Shown here piece after piece: positions 8,870-17,864 of a DNA stretch of 64,000 nt. The notes under the pieces are model-generated. The model did no database searches, was not told where the DNA came from, and was given only the letters and a program-made list of their open reading frames with translations. Every line of letters begins with the position of its first letter. Position 1 is the stretch's first letter. Made by a program: the position numbers and the translations under genes. Where the stretch lies: contig WOUZ01000011.1 in assembly GCA_009773165.1 (NCBI GenBank), positions 62,001 to 126,000 on the forward strand. The letters are read 5' to 3'. This DNA is from Bacteroidota bacterium. GTDB lineage: Bacteria > Bacteroidota > Bacteroidia > Bacteroidales > F082.

Positions 8870-10903
8870 ATGAAAAACATCTATATAACAATTTTGCTGC
8901 TGCTAATCTATAGCACAACTTTTGCCGACGGGATTATAGTTGCCGATAACGTAATCTATCCGGGTCGAATCCTGAAAAACAAATCAACGAATGTTGAAGT
9001 GAATATTGAGGGCCTGATAGCCAAAACAATTACCATACAAGAATTTCAAAATGAATGGAACCAAGTAATTGACGGCGTATATTCATTTCCCCTACCGCTT
9101 AAAGCCAGGGTAACACGGTTGATGTATTCAAAAGGAGATACGCTTATTGATGCAGTGTTGAGAGTTATGCCGGAATCTCCAAATCCTGGGACAGGCGAAG
9201 GGGGGCTTGTTGCCGAAATTAACCAATACATGGGACAAAGCGTAATCAGACTAAAACTGACAGATATTGGACCCAATGCCATCAAATGGATAAAACTGGA
9301 ATACATTATGGAGCTTAATCATTTTGAAGGCGATATTAATTATACTTACCCTCTTGATACTAAAGGATTTTATACGATACCCCTTGATTATTTGTCTGTA
9401 AATATCATTGTTCATTCCAATCAAATAATAACTGACTTTGATATACCATCGCATCCGGGTTACACAACAATTTCATCATCAGACAATCATCTTAATCTGA
9501 TATTGGTAAAACCCAATGTCTATCAGGCACAAGATATTAAGTTTAATTACAAAGTAGAAAATCCTGATTTGATGATCGATTTTTACTCTCAGGATACTGA
9601 CACAACTAACGGATACTTTACGCTGGTAGGTAGGCCGCTGCTCAGGCCCATCGAGCATATATTACCTACAACTATTGTGTTTCTTGTTGAAAATTCTTCG
9701 ACAATGATAGGGGAAAAACTGAATCAATCGAAACAGGCGATAATTCAATCATTAGATCATTTAAGTATAGAGGATTCTTTTAACATTACATATTTTAATT
9801 ATTCTCCACATCTGTGGCAAACATCACCGGTTGAAGCAAATCCAGGTAATATTGCTGCTGCAAAAGCTTTTGTTGAAAATATTACCCCGGGTGGAGGTAG
9901 CAATATTGATAATGCGCTTTATAACTCATTACAGCAACTGGAAAATACAACTACTACCTCTTCCATTCTTGTTTTTACCGACGGAAAAGGATATTTAAAT
10001 CCTTATGATGTAGAGAATTATAATACAAATAAAACAGGGATTTTCTTTATTGCATTTACCGACAAAGTTGACTGGCATAGAATGGAAACAACTGCCCAGT
10101 TGAACTACGGTTCGGTTACCTATTTGAATGAGAACTCGATTTTGAGTTCCGAGATGTTGAAAATATTTAAAAAAATAAATCGCCCCTTGATAAAAGATGT
10201 CAATATATCTTTTTCCGCTGGAAATGTTTATGATCTTTATCCGTCAAAATTTCCTGCAATTTACGGCGACTCAGATTTTAAAATAACGGGAAGATATACG
10301 ACACCCGGAAGCACCATAATTACTATTTCTGGAACAGAAGGAACCGGGAATAATTCATATACATTTGAAGTTAACCTGAATCCTGCTAATCAAGGTGAAG
10401 AAATAGCCCGTAGCTTGTGGGTGAAAGATGCCATACTTGATAAAGAAAGTATAATATTGATAAATGGAGAAACAGAAGCCCTGAAAAGCGAACTTATAAA
10501 CCTGAGCTTATTTGAAAAAATGCGCTCCAGGTACACTGCTTATGTTGAAGACGAAGATTATTCATCATTTTCCGACAGTATTTTCTTTATACATAATCCG
10601 ACTTATTTAAACGATTTTGGAAAAACATCCGATATACTAAAAGTGTATCCAAACCCTGTTTTCGAACATTTTACCGTAGAATTTGATATGTCATCCTACA
10701 AAACTGCCACTGATAAACGAATTAAAATTTTTGATATTTTCGGACATTTATTATTCAGTTACGACATTATCGGGGATAACGGGAGTTCGTTTAAGAAAAC
10801 ATTTAACAAATCGGTTTTCCCATCAGCGACAAGCTTTGTGGTATTAAATCTCGAAATTGATGGTAAAATAATCGGAACAAAGGCCATTATCGTTTCAAAT
10901 TAA
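8870..10903 (+). CDS. Secreted VIT-vWA protein with T9SS sorting domain
   Basis: 677 residues with a signal peptide ending near TTFA. Residues about 20-170 resemble a VIT (inter-alpha-trypsin inhibitor) domain, including the typical 'Y-x-F-P-L-P-x-x-A-x-V' segment (YSFPLPLKARV). A vWA-like domain follows at about 262-440, where the MIDAS position reads ENSST instead of the canonical DxSxS: the first Asp is Glu and the last Ser is Thr, so metal coordination may be altered. The final 85 residues (VYPNPVFEH ... IIVSN) are a T9SS sorting domain. It is the second gene of a two-gene operon (12 bp gap) and is followed by a strong hairpin terminator. The two proteins may act as partners on the cell surface; that is an inference from the shared vWA and sorting domains. 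Confidence 0.88.
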   Translation: MKNIYITILLLLIYSTTFADGIIVADNVIYPGRILKNKSTNVEVNIEGLIAKTITIQEFQNEWNQVIDGVYSFPLPLKARVTRLMYSKGDTLIDAVLRVMPESPNPGTGEGGLVAEINQYMGQSVIRLKLTDIGPNAIKWIKLEYIMELNHFEGDINYTYPLDTKGFYTIPLDYLSVNIIVHSNQIITDFDIPSHPGYTTISSSDNHLNLILVKPNVYQAQDIKFNYKVENPDLMIDFYSQDTDTTNGYFTLVGRPLLRPIEHILPTTIVFLVENSSTMIGEKLNQSKQAIIQSLDHLSIEDSFNITYFNYSPHLWQTSPVEANPGNIAAAKAFVENITPGGGSNIDNALYNSLQQLENTTTTSSILVFTDGKGYLNPYDVENYNTNKTGIFFIAFTDKVDWHRMETTAQLNYGSVTYLNENSILSSEMLKIFKKINRPLIKDVNISFSAGNVYDLYPSKFPAIYGDSDFKITGRYTTPGSTIITISGTEGTGNNSYTFEVNLNPANQGEEIARSLWVKDAILDKESIILINGETEALKSELINLSLFEKMRSRYTAYVEDEDYSSFSDSIFFIHNPTYLNDFGKTSDILKVYPNPVFEHFTVEFDMSSYKTATDKRIKIFDIFGHLLFSYDIIGDNGSSFKKTFNKSVFPSATSFVVLNLEIDGKIIGTKAIIVSN

Positions 10904-10945
10904 AACATCACAGATCAATTGTTTGTATAGTTAAAAATGCTTTTT

Positions 10946-10984
10946 TACCCTACCCAGTTTGCATTGTGTGGACTGGGTAGGGTA
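10946..10984 (+). terminator. Hairpin terminator after the vWA operon
   Basis: A perfect 13-bp inverted repeat TACCCTACCCAGT / ACTGGGTAGGGTA with a 13-nt loop, 43 bp after the vWA operon stop. A T-run (TTTTTT) lies on the 5' side and only a short ATTTGATTT on the 3' side, so it may be less efficient than a textbook terminator in the plus direction and could stop minus-strand transcription too. Confidence 0.7.
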
Positions 10985-11302
10985 TTTGATTTAAACCTTA
11001 TTTGCTATGTAACCTTATAGTAATCTTTACAAGATCATTGAAATAGTTAAATTTAGTCCAACCTTGCCTCGCTGATGGAAGATTCTACCAGACTGAAATT
11101 GCAATTTCATAGCCAGGCATTACTGCCCACCAAAACCGTCAACCAGCAAAAGCTTTACACAAGCAGGCGCATTGTGGTATCCGGGAAATTTGTAATTTTA
11201 ACCAGAATTCTGCAAGCCGCGAAGATTGGTAATTTTTAAATGCCTGCCAGCGCAAAGCTTTAGAAGTTAGCGCTGCAAACAGCCGTCATCTAAACATCCG
11301 CT

Positions 11303-11390
11303 GGTACGGATTTGCAATCCGTACCCCCCTTTAAACCTCGTTCAGTGTAGTTTGCAACTACACTGTTGCAACATTTCGGTCTCCAGACCG
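11303..11390 (+). repeat. Cluster of three intergenic hairpins (REP-like)
   Basis: Three perfect hairpins in 88 bp: 11303-11325 (10-bp stem GGTACGGATT, loop TGC), 11343-11365 (10-bp stem CAGTGTAGTT, loop TGC) and 11377-11390 (6-bp stem CGGTCT, loop CC). The first two differ completely in stem sequence but share the TTTGCAA centre. The 1083 bp between the vWA operon and the TMEM175 gene contain no credible gene; apart from these hairpins and the direct repeat at 11476 there is a 14-bp palindrome GAAATTGCAATTTC near 11094 and CT-rich words (CTCCGACTTCCGACTTC) near 11420. Confidence 0.75.
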
Positions 11391-11475
11391 GATGAAAATC
11401 ACCCCCGCTGGAGCGCTGACCTCCGACTTCCGACTTCCGACCTCAGACCTCCGTCCTCCGATCTCTGATCTAATC

Positions 11476-11606
11476 TTGAATCCTTTGAATTTTCGAATTT
11501 TGAAAACCTTCTGAAAGCCCCCCCTGACTCCAGAGGAGTCACATGTCTATAGTACAACATTCCCCATGAACCAATCGACCCCAGCGGGGTCGCATGTTAA
11601 AAAAAA
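11476..11606 (+). repeat. 131-bp direct repeat, copy 1 (left of TMEM175 gene)
   Basis: This block is repeated at 12772-12902 with a constant offset of 1296 bp and only a few substitutions, so there is no indel between copies. It holds TTTGAATCC-type words, then two perfect hairpins: GACTCC-AGA-GGAGTC and CGACCCC-AGC-GGGGTCG, and ends in an A-run. The two copies bracket the TMEM175 gene as direct repeats. The frame at 11539-11760 on the minus strand runs through the repeat and is not a gene. Confidence 0.85.
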
Positions 11607-11986
11607 TATCGAACTCGGACACAGGATTATTTTTTAAATTGAGTAAAATCCTTAAATTCAACAGCTTGGTAATCGGCAAATAACAATGAACAGTTTTTGG
11701 TAAATAAGAATACACAGAAATTGTTAACAAAAAATCTGCTTTTTCCGGCATATTGACCACACCTTGTCAAATTAATCTTAGAATTACATAAAACCGCAGG
11801 CTATCTGTTTTCAGGTCAAAAAAGAAAACTCAGTCTTGTAAAGCTTATTCAAAAACAATTCGATAAATTTGCCTTGACTACCGATGATCTACAAATTAAT
11901 AAATTGTAAATTACACGAATACAGTTGGTTAGAAAATCGTTATTCAGAAGTTTAAAATACAACATAGAATTAAATACTTTCAAAAA

Positions 11987-12562
11987 ATGAATAAAAACAG
12001 ACTTGAGGCATTTAGCGATGGGGTTTTAGCCATTATCGTTACCATCATGGTATTGGAAATGAAAGCTCCACGTGGTGCTGAATGGGACAATTTATCGGAA
12101 CTGATTCCAAAATTTATTTCCTATTTATTTATTTTTATAATGGTTTGGATTTATTGGAATAATCATCATCATTTATTTCAAACGGTGCACAAAGTGAATG
12201 GAAAAGTGTTATTGGCCAATGGGTTTTTATTATTTTGTTTGTCGCTACAACCCTTTGTTACCGCATGGATGGGTGAAAATCACTTTGCAAGAAATCCTGT
12301 GATTTTAATGGCAGGTGTATTGCTACTTTCAGCAATTGCCTATACCATTTTGACATTCACTTTAATAAAATTACATGGAAGCGATTCGGTTTTAAGAAAA
12401 GCGATTGAAAGTGATAAAAAAGGTAAAATATCGACATTGGCTTATGTTATTGCCATTCCATTGGCTTTTATACACCCTTTAATTTCTTGTGGTATCTTTG
12501 GTTTTGTTGCCATTATGTGGTTAATTCCTGATACAAGAATAGAAAAAGCATTGAAAAAATAA
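11987..12562 (+). CDS. TMEM175-family potassium channel protein (DUF1211)
   Basis: 191 residues, multi-spanning membrane protein (about six hydrophobic segments). The N-terminus RLEAFSDGVLAIIVTIMVLE is the family hallmark: the FSD motif in the first helix, with the following Ile/Thr/Leu residues lining the pore in characterised bacterial TMEM175 channels. The length fits the bacterial one-repeat form, which assembles as a tetramer and conducts K+ leak current. The gene stands alone, and copies of a 131-bp direct repeat lie 380 bp upstream and 210 bp downstream. A TAAATTTG sequence at 11864-11871 matches the Bacteroidota -7 element but has no well-placed -33 partner. Confidence 0.9.
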   Translation: MNKNRLEAFSDGVLAIIVTIMVLEMKAPRGAEWDNLSELIPKFISYLFIFIMVWIYWNNHHHLFQTVHKVNGKVLLANGFLLFCLSLQPFVTAWMGENHFARNPVILMAGVLLLSAIAYTILTFTLIKLHGSDSVLRKAIESDKKGKISTLAYVIAIPLAFIHPLISCGIFGFVAIMWLIPDTRIEKALKK

Positions 12563-12702
12563 AACCAGCACACAATAAATAGGATTCTGAGCGGCATTCA
12601 GCGCGCATTTCGCCGCAGATGATCGAATCCTTAAATGCATCGAATCTTTGAATCCTTGAATTTTGAATCCTTGAATTTTTGAATCATACCCATTCCTAAA
12701 CC

Positions 12703-12780
12703 CCCCGCTGGTGCGGATTTGCAATCCGTACCCCCCTAAATCCAAAAGCTTTTGATTTGAATCCTTGAATTTTGAATCCT
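12703..12780 (+). repeat. REP-like hairpin repeat, copy 3
   Basis: Same block as 5852-5930. The hairpin (12710-12732) carries an A-to-G change in the left arm (GGTGCGGATT) that still pairs as G-U with the unchanged right arm AATCCGTACC, which favours selection on the RNA or single-strand fold. A fourth copy at 12918-12935 is cut in the centre of the palindrome and runs directly into an AATCTTGAATC word repeat. Confidence 0.75.
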
Positions 12781-12902
12781 TTGAATTTTTGAATTTTGAA
12801 AACCTCCAGAAAGCCCCCCCTGACTCCAGAGGAGTCACATGTCTATAGTACAACATTCCCCATGAACCAATCGACCCCAGCGGGGTCGCATGTTAAAAAA
12901 AC
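12772..12902 (+). repeat. 131-bp direct repeat, copy 2 (right of TMEM175 gene)
   Basis: Second copy of the block at 11476-11606, same strand and offset 1296 bp, including both hairpins (GACTCC/GGAGTC and CGACCCC/GGGGTCG) and the terminal A-run. Its left end overlaps the tail of the REP-like repeat at 12703. Confidence 0.85.
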
Positions 12903-13357
12903 CTCTCCCCCCCCGCTGGTGCGGATTTGCAAATCTTGAATCTTGAATCCTTTGAATTTTTGAATCATCCCCATCCCTAAACCGTAAGACTTTCAAACCA
13001 TCAGACTTTTAGCCTTTTAGTCCCCTCTTATGCCAGCTGTATTATCTATAAAAACAATGGCTTCAAGCAAGTGAAGCTTCTTTCTGTCAATGCAGTGACC
13101 TTCATGGCGGAAAGATTACACAATAAATCGAACTTATTCAAAATATTTATCTACTTGATTATCATGGTATTATAATAATAATTATTGAAGAAAAAACTTA
13201 ATTAACTAATAATTAAGTATTTAGTAAAATTATTTCTAATCACTACTTCAGTGTTTTGACCCTTTTTTTAATGCGTTGCCATTGATTCAACATTGAAAGA
13301 TGTAGAAATGATTCATAAAAAGCTTATTTTTACTGCATTAATAGATAACAGTTCTTT
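12903..13357. other. Intergenic region upstream of the HTCS gene
   Basis: It holds the truncated REP-like copy at 12918-12935, TTGAATCC words, and an 'ACCATCAGACTTTTAG' word also present near 33756. From 13110 on it is unique AT-rich sequence, presumably the HTCS promoter region. No gene is visible on either strand. Confidence 0.6.
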
Positions 13358-13363
13358 TTGATA

Positions 13364-16300
13364 TTGAAAAACCTACTGATTTTATTATGTTTACTTGCTT
13401 TATCCGTCACATTGATTGGTTCTTACCGAACTAACATACAATCAATTTCCAGGCGTGAAGGTTTATCTAATGGAGCTGTAAATTCAATTGTAAAAGATGC
13501 TGAGGGATATGTTTGGTTTGGAACCTGGAATGGTTTAAACCGCTATGATGGCAGCAATATCGCAAGTTTTTTACCAGGAGGAAGTGCGTTTTCCATCCAT
13601 AATCACGTCATTCGAGAGTTGTACCCATCAAGATCAGGGCCAATGTGGATGCTTACAAACAAAGGGGTAAGTCTGTATAATAATTTTAACGACCGCTTTT
13701 TCTCTTTTTTTGATCAGGAAGCTGAACAAATCAATTATGAAACAGATATTGCACTCAGTTATTCCGATGAAATTGGAACCTGGGTTTCTGTTTTTGGTCG
13801 TGGAATTTTTCAATTTGATAGTATTTCAGGTCAGTTCAAGAAAATGCCTTTTGATGATAAATCTGATAGAATTTCTAGAAATACTAAAAGAATACACCTT
13901 TTGGGAAAAGCTGCCTTTTCCATTTCAAATTCTGGAAATTTGTATGAAATATCAGAAAATAGTCTTGAATTTATTTTGCAATTGCCTCTGAATGAGACTT
14001 TAGCTTCTTCTTCGGCAGTGCTTATCGAAAACAAACCATATATTTTGATCACACAAAGAACCGGTAGTGCTTTCATTGTTGATATCAACCAAAGACAAAT
14101 AAGTCAGCTCCATATTCCAGATGACATTATAACTTCTTTTGCGCTCTCAAAACACGAAAGCAAAATATGGGCTGGAACAGAAAGAGGAAAAATTTACAGT
14201 TTTAACATGGAAAGCAATAAGTTTGAGCTCTTAAGCCTGTTTTCCGACCCTATTTATAGCAGCCCAATCGCTACTCGCATCTCAAGTATATTTGAAGCGA
14301 GCGAGGATATTTTATGGATAGGAACTGACGGCAACGGTGTTTATAACCTAAAACTATCAGAATTTCCTATCAGAAGTTTATCTTCAACCCAGTTGTCTTA
14401 TCCAATTGTTCGTTCAATTTTAGTGACGAAGAGCAAGAATTTACTCATTGGCACTAAAGGTGGAGGTATTGATATTTTTGATGCCAAAGGAAATTATTAT
14501 AAATCAATTACTTCAAAGAACGGACTTAGCAACAATTCAGTATTGTCATTATTCGAGCGTCAGGATGGTTCAATCTGGGCAGGCACTGATGGAAAAGGGA
14601 TTGATATCATTTCATCAGATTTTAAAAAGGTAAGGAATTTTCCCAGAGATTTTGAAGCGATTAAAACTACAGACTTTGCATCAGTGTATAAAATTCTTGA
14701 AGTTGAGGACAAAAGACTTTACCTCGGCACCAGTGGTTATGGCGTTATCATGGTTGAATTTGACAAGCTTCAGAAAAGCATTCCTATTAGTTATGAGCAA
14801 CTTCAGCTCGACAGAAGTAATAACCAGCAACAAAAACAGATTGTATATGCACTTGCAAAAGAAAAACCAGGTGTTATCTGGGTTGGTACAAGAGGCATTG
14901 GCGTGTACCGCTACAATATCATCAATAAGCGCAACATGGCCCAATACAATACCGAACAATTTCCTGAGCTTATCCGCAACGACGATATACTTTCGCTGCT
15001 GACAGATGAAAGCAAAAATCTCTGGATAGGCAGCAGTAGCGGTATTTTTGCACTTAAGATATTAGATCAGGATTCTATTAATGCATCAAAAGTTGTTTTG
15101 AGCACAGATTTGTCCGGAGCCACAATTCATACACTTCAAACTGATAAAATGAATAACCTTTGGATAACCACCAACCAAGGTTTATCTTACATTGATATTT
15201 CACGTGGAAATGTAAGAAGTTTCACGGTGAACGATGGACTTATCAATTATGAGTACAGCGACGGTGCATCCTACTTTGATCCATCAACAAGTCAGTTATA
15301 TGTAGGCGGAACTATGGGTGTGGATATCATTCAAACCGACTTGATAAAAATTTCATCATTTTTTCCAAATCTTGCTATTAATGATTTATTGGTGAAAAAC
15401 CAGCCTGTACAGATCGGTGAAAACAGTTTGCTCTCATCCAGGATCAATCATCAAAGAAAACTGGTTCTCAACTTTAATCAAAATGCATTGACATTTTTTG
15501 TTTCTCCTCTTGTTTATTGGGGTAAAGAGCGCCATCGTGTTTCGTTCAGGCTCAAAAACTTTGACAATAATTGGGTAAATAGTCCATCCGGGCAATCCAT
15601 TAATTTCACCAACCTTTCTCCTGGAAACTATCTCTTACAACTGCGCGTAAGCGATGAAAACGGAAACTGGGGAGAGGAATACAAAGAAATTGAAATAATA
15701 ATCAACCCTCCTTTCTGGCTCACTTCATGGGCAATAGCCGCTTATCTTTTATTGTTTGCAGGCATACAGCTGTTAATTATAAAATCTTATCGCAAAAGAG
15801 AATCGAAGAAGAAAGAGGCAGCTCTTATAGAGTACAAACAGCAGAAAGAAAAAGAACTTCAAAACTATAAAATCGAATTCTTTACCAATGTGGCCCACGA
15901 ATTCAGAACTCCTCTCACACTCATCTCATCACATGTGCATGCATTGATAGAAGAAACAAAAGCCCGCAGCCAAAACCCACGCCTGCTGAAAGTTTATAAC
16001 AACAGCTTGAAATTACAAAAACTCGTACTTGAAATTATACAATTCAAAAAGCTTGAAAAGGGTAAGGAGCATCTGAATATTAAAACTGTAAACCCTGAAA
16101 TACTTGCTCGGGAGGTTGTTTCAGACCTGGAACTAATTGCTCAAAAAAACGAAATCAGCTGCGAGGTTCTATGTGATGGAAAGGAGATTTTGATAAATAC
16201 TGATGCTGATAAATACCAACGCATTCTTACGAACCTCATCTCAAATGCCATAAAATATAATAGAAGCGGAGGTTTTGTGAAAGTCAAAATAAGTTGTACC

Positions 16301-17419
16301 GAAACTGATTTTATCACAGAGGTTGAAGACAGTGGTATTGGCATAAAACCAGAACTGAAAAACAAAGTTTTTGAGCCATTTGGAATTTCATCTGCACAAA
16401 ATAAAGGCAGCTTTCCAAGTTACAGATCTACCGGACTTGGCCTGGCGGTAACAAAAGGCATCGTTGAGCTTTTACAGGGCTCCATCACCTTTGAGAGTAA
16501 ACCTGATGCAGGAACACGTTTCATTTGTCGGCTGCCAAATCTGCATGAAGTAAATGAGTCAAACTCTATAGAAGATGCTTCTGATGATAGAAAAGAACTG
16601 GCATATCTTGATGAAGAGTATACTCAGGAGCCAATATTTATTCCTGATAGCACCACCGAAAAGCCAACATTACTTTTGGTTGATGACGACAGGGAAATCC
16701 TTGTTTTGTTGCAAGATATGCTTAGTCCTGCCTACAATTTATGCTTAGCATCAAACGGAAAAGAAGCAATGCTTTTATTGGAAAATCAGAAAATTGACCT
16801 TATTATTTCAGATATTATGATGCCCGAGATGGATGGCATTGAACTTTGTTTCAAAATAAGGGAAAACTTTGATACAAGTCACTTGCCACTGATTTTGCTT
16901 TCTGCCAAAGCTGAAATTGAAGACCGCATCAAAGGGCTGTATGCCGGAGCAGATTCCTACATACCTAAACCATTTCACCCCGATCATTTAAAAATAAGGA
17001 TTGAGAAACTACTTAGCTTAAGACAGAATATCCGCATAAAATTTGGCAAAAAGGAGGCTGAAAGCATTACACTCATCAGCAAAATCCCTGACCCGTTTTT
17101 CCAGAAAATGCTAAATTATATCGACGAAAATATTGATGACGACTCCCTCTCAGCGGATAAATTAAGTGAAAGGCTTGGTATCAGCAAATCTTCGCTGTAT
17201 AACAAAACAAAGTCTGTTTTAGGAACAACTCCTCATGGCTTGCTCAACGAACGAAGAGTTAAAAAAGCCGCTATCCTGCTCGACTCCACCACTCTCAATG
17301 TGAGTGAAATTATTGATCAGACTGGCTTTAAAAGTCGCGCACATTTTTATGAGCTTTTCAATCAGGCATTTGGGTGCTCACCATTAGAGTTCAGACAGAA
17401 AAACAAGATCGAAGAGTGA
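13364..17419 (+). CDS. Hybrid two-component system regulator (HTCS), AraC type
   Basis: About 1350 residues. A hydrophobic N-terminus is followed by a periplasmic double propeller (repeated W-x-G-T-x-x-G-L/G-I motifs to about residue 680), a Y_Y_Y domain (about 700-775), one membrane helix (about 785-805), a HisKA domain (H in NVAHEFRTPL near residue 845), an HATPase domain, a receiver domain (LLLVDDD; phospho-acceptor Asp in SDIMMPEMDG near 1150) and a C-terminal AraC helix-turn-helix (about 1250-1350). HTCS proteins bind an oligosaccharide in the periplasm and activate the neighbouring polysaccharide locus. The frame has no ATG before the hydrophobic segment: an in-frame stop lies at 13346-13348 and the possible starts are TTG at 13358 or, better, TTG at 13364 (reading MKNLLILL). 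The target is probably the operon 450 bp downstream. Confidence 0.93.
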   Translation: MKNLLILLCLLALSVTLIGSYRTNIQSISRREGLSNGAVNSIVKDAEGYVWFGTWNGLNRYDGSNIASFLPGGSAFSIHNHVIRELYPSRSGPMWMLTNKGVSLYNNFNDRFFSFFDQEAEQINYETDIALSYSDEIGTWVSVFGRGIFQFDSISGQFKKMPFDDKSDRISRNTKRIHLLGKAAFSISNSGNLYEISENSLEFILQLPLNETLASSSAVLIENKPYILITQRTGSAFIVDINQRQISQLHIPDDIITSFALSKHESKIWAGTERGKIYSFNMESNKFELLSLFSDPIYSSPIATRISSIFEASEDILWIGTDGNGVYNLKLSEFPIRSLSSTQLSYPIVRSILVTKSKNLLIGTKGGGIDIFDAKGNYYKSITSKNGLSNNSVLSLFERQDGSIWAGTDGKGIDIISSDFKKVRNFPRDFEAIKTTDFASVYKILEVEDKRLYLGTSGYGVIMVEFDKLQKSIPISYEQLQLDRSNNQQQKQIVYALAKEKPGVIWVGTRGIGVYRYNIINKRNMAQYNTEQFPELIRNDDILSLLTDESKNLWIGSSSGIFALKILDQDSINASKVVLSTDLSGATIHTLQTDKMNNLWITTNQGLSYIDISRGNVRSFTVNDGLINYEYSDGASYFDPSTSQLYVGGTMGVDIIQTDLIKISSFFPNLAINDLLVKNQPVQIGENSLLSSRINHQRKLVLNFNQNALTFFVSPLVYWGKERHRVSFRLKNFDNNWVNSPSGQSINFTNLSPGNYLLQLRVSDENGNWGEEYKEIEIIINPPFWLTSWAIAAYLLLFAGIQLLIIKSYRKRESKKKEAALIEYKQQKEKELQNYKIEFFTNVAHEFRTPLTLISSHVHALIEETKARSQNPRLLKVYNNSLKLQKLVLEIIQFKKLEKGKEHLNIKTVNPEILAREVVSDLELIAQKNEISCEVLCDGKEILINTDADKYQRILTNLISNAIKYNRSGGFVKVKISCTETDFITEVEDSGIGIKPELKNKVFEPFGISSAQNKGSFPSYRSTGLGLAVTKGIVELLQGSITFESKPDAGTRFICRLPNLHEVNESNSIEDASDDRKELAYLDEEYTQEPIFIPDSTTEKPTLLLVDDDREILVLLQDMLSPAYNLCLASNGKEAMLLLENQKIDLIISDIMMPEMDGIELCFKIRENFDTSHLPLILLSAKAEIEDRIKGLYAGADSYIPKPFHPDHLKIRIEKLLSLRQNIRIKFGKKEAESITLISKIPDPFFQKMLNYIDENIDDDSLSADKLSERLGISKSSLYNKTKSVLGTTPHGLLNERRVKKAAILLDSTTLNVSEIIDQTGFKSRAHFYELFNQAFGCSPLEFRQKNKIEE

Positions 17420-17780
17420 TGGCCATTTTATGCAAAAAATAAAGCTTAAGAAGCTTATGGGCTACTTAACCAGCCTTCTTTAATGAAACAACCCCTGAAA
17501 CAACTGCCACATAAATATCATTAAAACGAACTTTTCAGCATCTTCATTTTAGATTTGCTTCAACCTACATTGTCGTTTCATTTGAAAGTACATTTTAGTG
17601 ATCACGATTTCCATCAAACGATGGATAAATAATTTTTAGGTTGATGAAATCAACTCAAACAGCCATTTTTTTTCCTTTTAAAAGGTTTATAAAAATATTC
17701 AGCGAAGCCATCTCTTTATAGAAACTCTTCACGATTTATTGCTAACTCATTGATAAAAGGCCATAAAAAAACACTTTTGT

Positions 17781-17842
17781 AACAGGGCGGACAAGTTAAG
17801 GAACACAGCGGACAGCACTTTTTGCAATCGATTGTAATTTTG
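17781..17842 (+). promoter_or_regulatory. Candidate HTCS operator and -7 promoter element of the GH130 operon
   Basis: Two direct repeats, AACAGGGCGGACA (17781-17793) and AACACAGCGGACA (17802-17814), match at 11 of 13 positions with a 21-bp period, i.e. two helical turns, as known for AraC-family sites such as araI1/I2. They end 20 bp before TAATTTTG (17835-17842), a perfect TAnnTTTG -7 element. There is no TTG at the -33 position, and the repeats lie next to where it would be, as expected for an activator-dependent promoter. The rest of the 17420-17858 gap shows no gene. Confidence 0.5.
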
Positions 17843-17864
17843 ACAGACAAATAAAAATGTGTTT

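Noticed and set aside
11539-11760. 73-codon minus frame and similar frames through REP-like repeats (5738-5938, 12521-12856)
   Set aside because: They read through hairpin repeats (CKSVPAG/LQIRTSG-type translations of the palindrome), so they are artefacts of the repeat.
11864-11871. TAAATTTG as promoter of the TMEM175 gene
   Set aside because: No TTG at 19-22 nt upstream and 116 bp from the start codon; mentioned only within the gene entry.
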